Shown piece by piece: positions 43,544 through 52,725 of a stretch of DNA of 64,000 nucleotides (position 1 is the stretch's first letter; every line of letters begins with the position of its first letter). The stretch is from Thermosulfuriphilus ammonigenes (GTDB lineage: Bacteria > Desulfobacterota > Thermodesulfobacteria > Thermodesulfobacteriales > ST65), in NCBI RefSeq assembly GCF_011207455.1, contig NZ_CP048877.1, positions 2,162,576-2,226,575 of the forward strand, read 5' to 3'. Both the position numbers and the translations under genes were made by a program. The notes beneath the pieces were generated by a model. That model made no database searches and had not been told where the DNA came from. It saw only the letters and a list, made by a program, of their open reading frames with translations.

Positions 43544-43994
43544 GTACCAAGAATTAATTAAAGACCTAAGTCTAGAGGAAATCAAAGACCTCTTTTTGGC
43601 CCTGGCCTCACAGGTTTTTTCTCTTCTGGATGAGGAGTCTCAAAAGGAGATTGTCCTTCGGATGTTTGGCCATGAGGAGGGACAGATACCCTCGATGGTT
43701 TATTATTGACTGGCTAAGTGTCTTGACGCGGGAGTTGACCCGCGTTCCATGTGTCAGAGGCTGGTATCCACTGTAGATATAAGGAGAAAACTCTCCCAGG
43801 TGGCTCCAGAGGCCATAGTCAGCCTTTTTGAGGATTGGCTTGAAGAGCTAGAAGAGGCCATTTTAAACCATATTAAAGAGTATCCTACTATTTCTGATGA
43901 AGAGCTGGCTGAACAACTGAAGATCTCAAAGGAAGGGGTGACCTTTCTCCTTGACCGGATGGTCAAGGAAGGAAAGATTCGTTCTATTCCCTGA
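43533..43994 (+). CDS. Probable new selenoprotein with U-x3-C motif and winged-helix-like tail
   Basis: Read as Sec, the TGA at 43707-43709 joins two frames into one 153-residue protein: helical N-terminus, SMVYY-Sec59-LAKC63 (a U-x3-C redox-type motif), more helices (RKLSQVAPEAIVSLFEDWLE) and a C-terminal segment PTISDEELAEQLKISKEGVT that looks like a winged helix-turn-helix. Support: the same frame on both sides, no ribosome binding site before the internal ATG at 43749, a perfect SECIS-like hairpin 23 bases after TGA, and selC in the window. The ATG at 43533 follows GGAGGG and overlaps arsR by 11 bases. I do not recognise a family. Alternative: two small genes or a pseudogene. Confidence 0.75.
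43726..43745 (+). other. SECIS-like hairpin 1
   Basis: ACGCGGG (43726-43732) pairs perfectly with CCCGCGT (43739-43745) around the loop AGTTGA. The loop begins 23 bases after the in-frame TGA (43707-43709) and has G at its second position. Bacterial SelB-binding hairpins generally need a short upper stem about 16-37 bases past the UGA with a G in the first two loop positions. Confidence 0.72.
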
Positions 43995-44029
43995 TTTTTG
44001 TCCTTCCCAAAGATGAGCGCCTGAATTTT

Positions 44030-44090
44030 TCTTTTGATTTTTATAAATATATTTTTATATTCTTATATAAATTTCCGAAGGTAGGGAGGT
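44030..44090 (+). promoter_or_regulatory. AT-rich promoter region ahead of the DsrE-like gene
   Basis: The gap 43995-44094 contains a run almost purely of A and T (TATAAATATATTTTTATATT, then TTATATAAATTT) in an otherwise GC-richer window. It holds several possible -10 boxes and an imperfect dyad. It may carry a second promoter for the DsrE-like/DUF5714-like genes and possibly an ArsR-family operator; neither is defined. Confidence 0.4.
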
Positions 44091-44094
44091 AACT

Positions 44095-44415
44095 ATGAGG
44101 TTTTTGATCCTTATTTCCTCGGATAATCCAGAGGTGGTCTGGAATGCCTTCCGAATCTCTAACCTCATTCTGGATCAGGGAGATCAGGCCTCGGTATTTT
44201 TAAATGGTCCTTCGGTGGCCTACCAAAAAATAGATTCTCAAAGGTTTCCTATCAGGAAATTGGCCAGGGATTTAGTCCTCAAAGGTGGTCATCTTTGGGC
44301 TTGAGGTAAGTCTATGGCCATCCACGGGGTGGGTGAGGACGACTGCTTACGGAAGGGGACTCAGAAACTTCTCTACGACCTCTCTAAAGAGGCCGAAAAA
44401 ATAATCTCTTATTAG
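44095..44415 (+). CDS. DsrE-like selenoprotein
   Basis: With TGA 44302-44304 read as Sec70, the frame gives a 106-residue DsrE/DsrF-like protein: MRFLILISSDNPEVVWNAFR, then LKGGHLWA-Sec-GKSMAIHGVG, ending LLYDLSKEAEKIISY before TAG. In this family the equivalent position is a functional Cys (typical A-C-G-x-C). The length and ending after the TGA fit the family, while stopping at the TGA (69 residues) would lose its last third. A DsrE-like selenoprotein family is known from Desulfobacterota symbionts. The ATG follows GGGAGG. Proposed role: sulfur or selenium transfer or redox relay. Confidence 0.85.
44319..44335 (+). other. SECIS-like hairpin 2
   Basis: CATCCAC (44319-44325) pairs with GTGGGTG (44329-44335), one G-T pair, with the loop GGG (or CGGGG if the closing pair opens). 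The loop starts 21 bases after the TGA at 44302-44304 and begins with G. Confidence 0.65.
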
Positions 44416-44424
44416 GAAGGAACA

Positions 44425-45171
44425 CTGGGTAAGCTCTGCTGAAAGTCCAAAGAAAACCTTCCCGGGGTCTTCGGGAAGAAAAGTAATTGTTTTATCTGTG
44501 GGAAGCCTCTGCTTTACCTCAATGAAGGCCGATGGCTTCACTGCACGCTCTGTAACCAGGCGGTATTAGCCCACATCTTTTGCCCGGAAGGCCACTTTGT
44601 CTGCGAAAGCTGCCATAGAGAGCTGGCCGTAAAGGTAGCCCTTAAAATAGCAAAGGCCAATACCAGGCCGGACCCTATAGCGGTTACCACGGAGGTTCTA
44701 AAACGGACCAGTATTCCCATGCTTGGTTGCCACCACGCTTTTATAGCAGCCTTTTCTCTTCTTTCAGCCCTTAAGGCAGCAGGCCTCCCGGTTCCCCATG
44801 ACGCTTTTGAGGAAGTTTCCCAGAGGACAGGGGCCCAAGCCATAAGCGGATACTGTGGTCTTACAGGGATTTGCGGCCTGATACCGTCCCTTGGAGCCTG
44901 CTTGTCCTTTCTCGTTGGGGCTCGTTGCGGGACGAAAAGAGAACAAAAGATGGTAATGGAATTTAATCTTCGCCTCCTTGAAAAGATATATCTCTTGCCT
45001 GCTCCAAGTTGCTGTAAGGCCTATATGTGGGCTGGTCTCGAGGAGGCAGTGTTTTTCTTCTCAAAAAGTTTTTCCCTTAAAGGACTCTTGTTTTCAAAAC
45101 CCCTTTGTGAATTTTACAAAGACCATCCTCACGGATGTCCGGGGAGAAATTGCCCTTATTTTCCGACCTAA
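44425..45171 (+). CDS. DUF5714-like probable selenoprotein, non-ATG start
   Basis: The frame is open from just after the DsrE-like stop codon to 45171 if TGA 44440-44442 is read as Sec. No ATG, GTG or TTG lies between the upstream TAG and the TGA; CTG at 44425 follows AGGAAGG and is the best start, giving GKLC-Sec-KSKEN at the N-terminus. The rest resembles DUF5714: Cys pairs (CFICGK, CTLCNQ, CESCH), LGCHHAFIAAF, GYCGLTGICGLIPS, PAPSCCKAYMWAGLEEAVFF. A SECIS-like hairpin with loop GGGTCTT follows 22 bases after TGA. Without Sec decoding the only start is ATG 44719, which drops the Cys-rich N-terminal domain. Function of the family is unknown. Confidence 0.72.
44458..44478 (+). other. SECIS-like hairpin 3
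   Basis: CTTCCCG (44458-44464) pairs perfectly with CGGGAAG (44472-44478) around the 7-base loop GGGTCTT. The loop starts 22 bases after the TGA at 44440. The loop contains GGTCT, the same loop string found in the E. coli fdhF SECIS that SelB recognises. Confidence 0.78.
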
Positions 45172-45207
45172 CTGGTAAAAAAATCTTATCTTTTTCCGGT
45201 AAAAGCG

Positions 45208-45231
45208 AAAAATCAATCGATTTTTTTCTTT
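45208..45231 (+). terminator. Weak terminator-like hairpin
   Basis: AAAAATC (45208-45214) and GATTTTT (45219-45225) form an AT-rich stem with loop AATC, followed by TTCTTT. It lies 37 bases after the DUF5714-like stop. The stem is weak for a thermophile, so function is doubtful. Confidence 0.3.
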
Positions 45232-45290
45232 AAAGCTGCTTATATTAATTTTATTTTCAGGAATAGATTCCTAAAATGAGGAGAGTAGGG

Positions 45291-46118
45291 ATGAAAAGAT
45301 TTGGCGAAAAGTTTCCTCAGTATGATCCTTTAGAGGTCTATCAGCTTTTTGTTCCCGTTAGAGAGAAGGGGATCTTCGAGCACTATCGCCTGGCCAGGGA
45401 AAGCCTTCAGTACGTGGAGGACAGTCCTTTTGGGGGGCCGGAAGAGGGCCTCATAGCCCTTGAAAAGGAGGAGATTCCCGAAGAGCTCAAGTTATCTGTG
45501 GTGGCTGTGGCCCCCACGGCCACGGTCTATCCCATAACTGGTGATGAGGAGGGGCTTGCCGAAAGCATTAAAAAGACCCTGGCTTATTTCAACTATTATG
45601 TGGTGGAGCTTGGGGTAAATATCCTCACCGGTCAAGAATACTCTATACCCGAGTTCCTTTTAAGTGTGGGCCTTAGAGCTGATTCTCAAGAGTCCACCGC
45701 TGCTGTAGCCCATGATCTTTTTCCAAAGGATATCATTAAAAGGGTAGAGATAGTATCCGGTAAAATATCTCTTAACCTCAGCAAAGCCTTGACTTTTATC
45801 CCCAGTCCTTGGGGGAAAGTGGCCTCCGAGATTGTCTCCGAGATTCTACCTATAGAAATTAATCCCATCGAGTTTAATTGGGGTTATGATAAATACGAAA
45901 TTGACGCCGCCGGCCGAAACAATTATCGAATTTACTGGAAAATCTACAAGACCAAAAATGTTCAAGCTTTTAACCCTCTCCTTACAGTAAGGGCCAAGAA
46001 AACAGCCAAGAGGATATCGGCCAGAGTAACAGCTCGTTATCGGATTAAGAGCGGTTGGTTTAGTAGCCTGGTAAAGGCCACTTTACCCCGGGAAGTTCCC
46101 ATTTGGCCTCCGGTGTGA
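45291..46118 (+). CDS. Unrecognised 275-residue protein downstream of the selenoprotein genes
   Basis: A soluble protein with no signal peptide, membrane segment or Cys pair that I can see. Segments such as FPQYDPLEVYQLFVPVREKG, VAVAPTATVYPITGDEEGLA and SVGLRADSQESTAAVAHDLF suggest a mixed alpha/beta fold; the C-terminal third is beta-rich and basic. The start at 45291 is preferred over 45276 because GAGGAG is then correctly placed. It may be part of the preceding cluster or separate; a weak hairpin lies between. Confidence 0.75.
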   Translation: MKRFGEKFPQYDPLEVYQLFVPVREKGIFEHYRLARESLQYVEDSPFGGPEEGLIALEKEEIPEELKLSVVAVAPTATVYPITGDEEGLAESIKKTLAYFNYYVVELGVNILTGQEYSIPEFLLSVGLRADSQESTAAVAHDLFPKDIIKRVEIVSGKISLNLSKALTFIPSPWGKVASEIVSEILPIEINPIEFNWGYDKYEIDAAGRNNYRIYWKIYKTKNVQAFNPLLTVRAKKTAKRISARVTARYRIKSGWFSSLVKATLPREVPIWPPV

Positions 46119-46254
46119 AGAAAGATCGCCTAAGAGAGGGGCCATGGTCTCTGGTTTCTGAGAACTTCAGATTAAGATTTGATGACAAATATTTTCTGAG
46201 AAACAATTTAACTTTGTTTGAATATCGCCACTCCTTATGCTATTCAATTAAAAT

Positions 46255-46569
46255 ATGGCACTAAGGCGACAGAGTCGAAGAAGATCCCGCCCCAAATCCC
46301 TAAATTGGTTTCTGATCTTGGGTCTTTTGGGAGCTATTTTTCTTATCTGGAACCTCTTTAGTCCTTATGGGCTTCTTCGTTATTATCAGCTTAAGGCCCG
46401 GGTAGCTGAGCTCTCTCAAGAAGTGGCGCTCCTGCGTCAGGATTGCCAGGATCTTAAGCAGCGTATTACTCTCCTTAAGAATGATCGAACCTATATTGAG
46501 AAGGTTGCCCGTCAGCGCTATGGTTTGGTTAAAAACAACGAAATCCTCTATCAGTTTCCCCAAAAATAA
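46255..46569 (+). CDS. ftsB: FtsB/DivIC-like septum formation protein
   Basis: A 104-residue bitopic membrane protein: basic N-terminus, one helix (about residues 17-35), then a coiled coil (KARVAELSQEVALLRQDCQD) and the conserved end ARQRYGLVKNNEILYQFP. FtsB links FtsL and FtsQ in the divisome. Followed by two small genes of unknown role. Confidence 0.88.
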   Translation: MALRRQSRRRSRPKSLNWFLILGLLGAIFLIWNLFSPYGLLRYYQLKARVAELSQEVALLRQDCQDLKQRITLLKNDRTYIEKVARQRYGLVKNNEILYQFPQK

Positions 46570-46587
46570 TCCTCCAGGATCATCCCT

Positions 46588-46827
46588 ATGTTAACGCTTA
46601 AAAAGGTTAGAGAGTTTAAGGAGTATCTGGAAAGCGGCCAATTTATGGAAGACTTTGACTACCGGACTCCTGATGGTCAGGCAGAGATGCTGGATATGAT
46701 CGAGACCCTTTTTGAGATCTGCGAGTTGGCCGATGAGATTCTCACCAAAAGACTCTATCAACAGATGGCCGGTACCGTAGAAAAACCCACAGGGTTTACC
46801 CCTCTTGGAAAAAAAGAAGATGACTAA
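46588..46827 (+). CDS. Small acidic protein, unknown
   Basis: A 79-residue, mostly helical acidic protein (KEYLESGQFMEDFDYRTPDG, DMIETLFEICELADEI). No family is recognised. It lies 18 bases after ftsB and 7 bases before the HEPN-like gene, so it is probably in one operon with both. Confidence 0.65.
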   Translation: MLTLKKVREFKEYLESGQFMEDFDYRTPDGQAEMLDMIETLFEICELADEILTKRLYQQMAGTVEKPTGFTPLGKKEDD

Positions 46828-46834
46828 CTGAGTT

Positions 46835-48720
<1,886 letters not shown>

Positions 48721-49950
48721 TTAGCTTTTAATCTGTGGCGAATGTGCCCCGAGCGATTTTTGGCCTTGGGCCAGAGATAGTAAAATGCCTTCCAGGATAC
48801 CGGCATCACTGATCATCATCTCTCCAAGCCCAAGGTGCTCCAGGATCTTCAAGTAAATAAAGATGCCGGGGAGAATAATATCTTCTCGTCCAGGTTCAAG
48901 TCCTTTTAGGTGACGTCGGTCGGAGAGACTGAGATCCTTGATTCGGGAGAAAAGATTTAAGAGGGCCTCCCGCTTCACCCGGTAGCCCTGAATTCGGTCA
49001 GGATCATAGTGTTCCATCTGAAGCTGAAGGGCAGCGATACAGGTAGCTGTCCCTCCGGTGGCTACCAGGGAGTCTATAGGTAGAAGATCATTCCGGGGAA
49101 GCTCTTGGAGGCGTTCCTCGATAGCTTCTTCCAGAGCCTTTATCTCGGTATCCAGAGGAGGATCCTCATGAAGGAGACGTTCAGTGAGAGTGACCGCCCC
49201 AAGTTCCAGGCTAATGGTCTTGAGGGCCTTTCCAGCCTCAGCCAAAATGAATTCGGTAGAGCCTCCGCCGACATCAACTGTCAGAACCCGGTTCAAGTCT
49301 TTGGGAAGGGCAGCCAGAACCCCCTTTAGGGAGAGTTCGGCCTCTTTCTGGGGGTCAATGATTTGGATCTTTAACCCTAGCAACCTTTCGGCCTGGCGCT
49401 TAAATTCGATGGCGTTTCGAGCCTTGCGAAAGACAGCCGTTCCAGCGGCCAGGTAATCGGTTACCCGATAAAAACTCATGGCCTCTTCAAAGCGTCTTAG
49501 GCTTTCAAGGCCCCGACCGAAGGCCGCTGTTGAGATCTCGCCTGTTTCCGCCAATCCCTCTCCCAAACGGGTATTCTCCCGATCGCGGTAAAGGGTTCGA
49601 ATTTGTCCGTTTATTACTTGGCCGATGAGAAGGCGGAAGGTCTGGGTTCCTAAATCAAGGGCGGCCAGAATAGGATGAGAGAGACGCTCTTTTAGATCTT
49701 TGCCCACCTTGAATATGACCCGGCGGCGCGGTGGAAGATCTTGACGCTTGCCGGTCTTAGGGTTGATAAAGACTCGAGCCTTTTGAGGGCGAACAATAAA
49801 ACGGCCAAACCCTCTTATCTCCACCCGTTCCCCCTGGATCACGGCCTGGGTGAGCCGGGCAAAGATCTGATCAAGTATCTCCTCTAGATCCTTTTTCAGG
49901 TATTCGGGAAACTTCTCCGCTAGTCGATTGACTAAATCCTTCTTGACCAT
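48721..49950 (-). CDS. IHF/HU DNA-binding domain fused to Ppx/GppA phosphatase
   Basis: One uninterrupted 409-residue frame. Residues 1 to ~90 are a complete IHF/HU-type protein (VKKDLVNRLAEKFPEYLKKD, GERVEIRGFGRFIV, INPKTGKRQDLPPRRRVIFK, VGKDLKERL). Residues ~93-400 are a Ppx/GppA exopolyphosphatase/pppGpp phosphatase (ILAALDLGTQTFRLLIG, AAGTAVFRKARNAIEF, TVDVGGGSTEFIL, SLELGAVTLTERLL, ATGGTATCIAAL). The Ppx part begins only two or three residues after the HU part ends. In related genomes an IHF-beta gene commonly follows rpsA-sppA, so the phosphatase appears joined onto it. A DNA-bound polyphosphate or ppGpp phosphatase is inferred. Confidence 0.92.
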   Translation of the reverse strand: MVKKDLVNRLAEKFPEYLKKDLEEILDQIFARLTQAVIQGERVEIRGFGRFIVRPQKARVFINPKTGKRQDLPPRRRVIFKVGKDLKERLSHPILAALDLGTQTFRLLIGQVINGQIRTLYRDRENTRLGEGLAETGEISTAAFGRGLESLRRFEEAMSFYRVTDYLAAGTAVFRKARNAIEFKRQAERLLGLKIQIIDPQKEAELSLKGVLAALPKDLNRVLTVDVGGGSTEFILAEAGKALKTISLELGAVTLTERLLHEDPPLDTEIKALEEAIEERLQELPRNDLLPIDSLVATGGTATCIAALQLQMEHYDPDRIQGYRVKREALLNLFSRIKDLSLSDRRHLKGLEPGREDIILPGIFIYLKILEHLGLGEMMISDAGILEGILLSLAQGQKSLGAHSPQIKS

Positions 49951-50007
49951 GGCTCAGATGATGCCCTTTCTTGAAAGAAGCAGGCCAAATGCCTGGTTGC
50001 GTTGGAT

Positions 50008-50895
50008 TTAGTTAACAAACTGGGGAGCCAAATAACCTATACCAGAAAAGGTTACTGCCTGAGATACAGCCCCGGCTCCCTCACTAAAGAGGCTTTTGAG
50101 CAGAGAAAAGCGTTCCTTGGGAGGATAGACCAGCTCTACGGCACCAGTAATCCCAGCCATCTGAGCAGCAGCCTCCACCGCCGAGTCTAGATTACCAAGT
50201 TCGTCGATCAATCCGCGCTCCTTTGCCTCTCGGCCGGTGAAGATACGTCCGTCAGCCAGCTGGCGAACCTCCTCCAAAGGAAGCTTTCTGGCCTCGGCCA
50301 CAGCAGCCATAAACTGGCGATGAACTTCGGACAGAAGACCCTGGATAAGGGTCTTCTCTTCCGGAGTTAACTCTCTGGTGACTGGGGTGAGGTCTTTGAA
50401 ACGCCCGCTTTTTAAGGTTGTGGCTCCAATGCCAAGTTTTTTCATAAGTCCAGCAAGATTGGGGAGCTTCATAATTACGCCAATGCTTCCGGTGATAGTC
50501 CCCGGATTGGCATAGATCTTTTCTGCTCCCAGGGCAATATAATATCCTCCTGAGGCGGCCACCGAGCCCATGGAGGCCACAGTAGGCTTAATCTCCGAAA
50601 GCTCCCTTAGGGCCTGATAGATCTCCTGAGAGGCTCCCACACTTCCTCCAGGACTCTCGATGCGGACCACCACCGCCTTTATGTCCTCACGGTCCCTGAA
50701 GGCGCGAATATCTTTAAGTATGCGGTCACTGTTGGAAATAAGGCCCTTGATTTCGATTATCCCAACCCGGTCGGCCGTGGGAAGGACTGGGGCCCCTCTT
50801 GAAAAGAGGAACCCCAGAATAAAAATCAGGACAATAAGAAAGAGAAATAGAGCCCCTAAAAAGGCCAGCCCGATGACAATGGGACTGCTTCTCAC
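50008..50895 (-). CDS. sppA: Signal peptide peptidase SppA
   Basis: A 295-residue membrane-anchored serine protease (36K type). It has an N-terminal helix (about residues 6-33), the catalytic Ser in SMGSVAASGGYYIALGAEKI, the Lys in the TTLKSGRFKDLTPVTRELT segment, and DGRIFTGREAKERGLIDELG. It degrades leftover signal peptides. The start is GTG. Standard position after rpsA. Confidence 0.95.
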   Translation of the reverse strand: MRSSPIVIGLAFLGALFLFLIVLIFILGFLFSRGAPVLPTADRVGIIEIKGLISNSDRILKDIRAFRDREDIKAVVVRIESPGGSVGASQEIYQALRELSEIKPTVASMGSVAASGGYYIALGAEKIYANPGTITGSIGVIMKLPNLAGLMKKLGIGATTLKSGRFKDLTPVTRELTPEEKTLIQGLLSEVHRQFMAAVAEARKLPLEEVRQLADGRIFTGREAKERGLIDELGNLDSAVEAAAQMAGITGAVELVYPPKERFSLLKSLFSEGAGAVSQAVTFSGIGYLAPQFVN

Positions 50896-50934
50896 CTCTA
50901 GCTTGCCTTTCCCTTAAACGGGGGCCATGGTCAT

Positions 50935-52665
50935 TTATTTCTTTCCGCTAGTCAGACCTTCTTTTAAAAGGGCCCCCAAGGTCGTTGTGGCCCCGGAACT
51001 CTCTTTAACGTAGTCAAGGTAATAGGATCTCTCCTCATCTTCGGCCATTCGCCGAATAGAAAGACCCATTTTACGTCTTTCCGGATCAAGGTTGATAACC
51101 TTAGCCGTTACCTTGTCTCCAACTTCATAGGTACCCACAGCAGATTTAAGGCGCTTGTCTGAAAGCTCAGAGACATGAATGAGCCCCTCAATACCTTCTT
51201 CAATCTCTACAAAGACACCGAAGTCAGTCACGTTAGTTACCGTACCCGTGACTTTGGTGCCTACAGGATACTTTTCTTCTACAGATTCCCAGGGGTCTGG
51301 GGTGAGCTGTTTTATACCTAAAGAGAACCGCTCCTTTTCTCGATCTATGTTGAGGACTACAGCCTGGATGGTGTCTCCCACCTTGTATTTATCGGCCGGG
51401 TGTCGCAGTCTGCGGCTCCAGGAAATGTCAGAGATATGAATAAATCCGTCTATTCCCTCCATTATGCCTACGAAAAGACCAAAATCGGTGATGTTTTTGA
51501 TGGTGGTCTCAATGGTTGTCCCCGGAGGGAATTTCTCCATAACGATGTCCCAGGGATTGGGTTCTACCTGTTTAAGAGAGAGGGAGATCCTCCGGGCTTC
51601 CGGATCCAGGCCGATGACAGCTACAGTAACCACGTCTCCCACCTGAAGAACATCTTTAGGATGGCGGACCTTTTTGGTCCAGGACATCTCGGAGATATGG
51701 ATCAGGCCTTCGACTCCAGGCTCAAGTTCGACAAAGGCTCCATAGTCTGTAAGGTTGACCACCTTCCCCTGAACCTTGGAACCAAGGGGATACTTTTCTT
51801 CTACAGATTCCCAGGGGTCTGGGGTGAGCTGTTTTATCCCCAGGGAAATCTTCCGTTTTTCTCGATCGAACTTAAGAACCTTAACAGTAATCTTATCCCC
51901 GACCTTAAAGAGATGGCCCGGGTGTTCAACACGCCCCCAAGATATATCAGAGACGTGTAAGAGACCGTCTATCCCGCCAAGATCCACAAAGACACCGTAG
52001 TCAGTAATATTTTTGACCACTCCTTCACGTACCTGTCCCTCTTCCAGGCTGGCCAAAGTCTCTTCCTGCTTTCTCTTCAGCTCCTCTTCTAAGAGTTCTC
52101 TTCGGGAGACAACGACGTTGTCTCTTTTGCGATTGTATTTAAGGACCTTGAAGTTAGTCTCAAGTCCAATAAGAACCTCCGGATCTCTGACGGGGCGTAT
52201 ATCAGCCTGTGAGAAGGGCAAAAAGGCCCTTACTCCACCTAGATCTACAGAGAACCCTCCTTTTATCCTTTCCAGGATGATCCCCTCAATAGGAGTACCC
52301 TCCTTGTGGGCCTCCTGGATCTTTTCCCAAGTTTGGATACGAATGGCCTTGCGGTACGAAAGGCGCATAAGACCATCCTTGCCGCTCAGGCGTTCGATCA
52401 TTACCGGAATCTCGTCGCCCTCCTGGATGGTCAAGGTGCCGTTGGGGGTCTTAAACTCTCGGGCCGGAATCTGCCCTTCACATTTGTAGCCTACATCGAC
52501 CATGACCCATTCTTGGTCGATACGGACAACCTTACCTGGCAGGATCTCCCCGGCATGAAGCTCTGGCAGCCCCTGCTCAAGGAGGGATTCAAAACTCTGG
52601 CTCAGCTCTTCATCCTGCCCAGAAGAGCTGAGGTTTTGGGTTTGATCTACCATTTCCATCAACAT
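50935..52665 (-). CDS. rpsA: 30S ribosomal protein S1
   Basis: A 576-residue protein with six S1 RNA-binding domains; domains 3-6 show the repeated GTKVxGxVxNxTDFGVFVE...GLIHVSEMS pattern. It binds mRNA at the ribosome. The ATG at 52665 has AAGGAGG at good spacing. Order hisC-cmk-rpsA-sppA-IHF is typical in Desulfobacterota. DNA repeats between domains (for example near 51280 and 51820) reflect domain duplication. Confidence 0.97.
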   Translation of the reverse strand: MLMEMVDQTQNLSSSGQDEELSQSFESLLEQGLPELHAGEILPGKVVRIDQEWVMVDVGYKCEGQIPAREFKTPNGTLTIQEGDEIPVMIERLSGKDGLMRLSYRKAIRIQTWEKIQEAHKEGTPIEGIILERIKGGFSVDLGGVRAFLPFSQADIRPVRDPEVLIGLETNFKVLKYNRKRDNVVVSRRELLEEELKRKQEETLASLEEGQVREGVVKNITDYGVFVDLGGIDGLLHVSDISWGRVEHPGHLFKVGDKITVKVLKFDREKRKISLGIKQLTPDPWESVEEKYPLGSKVQGKVVNLTDYGAFVELEPGVEGLIHISEMSWTKKVRHPKDVLQVGDVVTVAVIGLDPEARRISLSLKQVEPNPWDIVMEKFPPGTTIETTIKNITDFGLFVGIMEGIDGFIHISDISWSRRLRHPADKYKVGDTIQAVVLNIDREKERFSLGIKQLTPDPWESVEEKYPVGTKVTGTVTNVTDFGVFVEIEEGIEGLIHVSELSDKRLKSAVGTYEVGDKVTAKVINLDPERRKMGLSIRRMAEDEERSYYLDYVKESSGATTTLGALLKEGLTSGKK

Positions 52666-52725
52666 TGGACCTCCTTAGAATTTAAAAACGTCTCCTTATA
52701 CCAGAGCCCCCCTGATAATTCAACG

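Noticed and set aside
43749-43994. Separate 81-residue gene starting at ATG 43749
   Set aside because: No ribosome binding site precedes it, it is in the same frame as the upstream 58 codons, and a SECIS-like hairpin sits between; Sec readthrough explains the region better.
44413-44415. TAG as pyrrolysine joining the DsrE-like and DUF5714-like frames into one protein
   Set aside because: The DsrE-like protein ends naturally at this TAG, a ribosome binding site overlaps it, and there is no sign of Pyl genes. The shared frame has a one-in-three chance.
51170-52000. Near-repeats of about 50-60 bases inside rpsA as a DNA repeat element
   Set aside because: They encode equivalent parts of successive S1 domains, an expected result of domain duplication.
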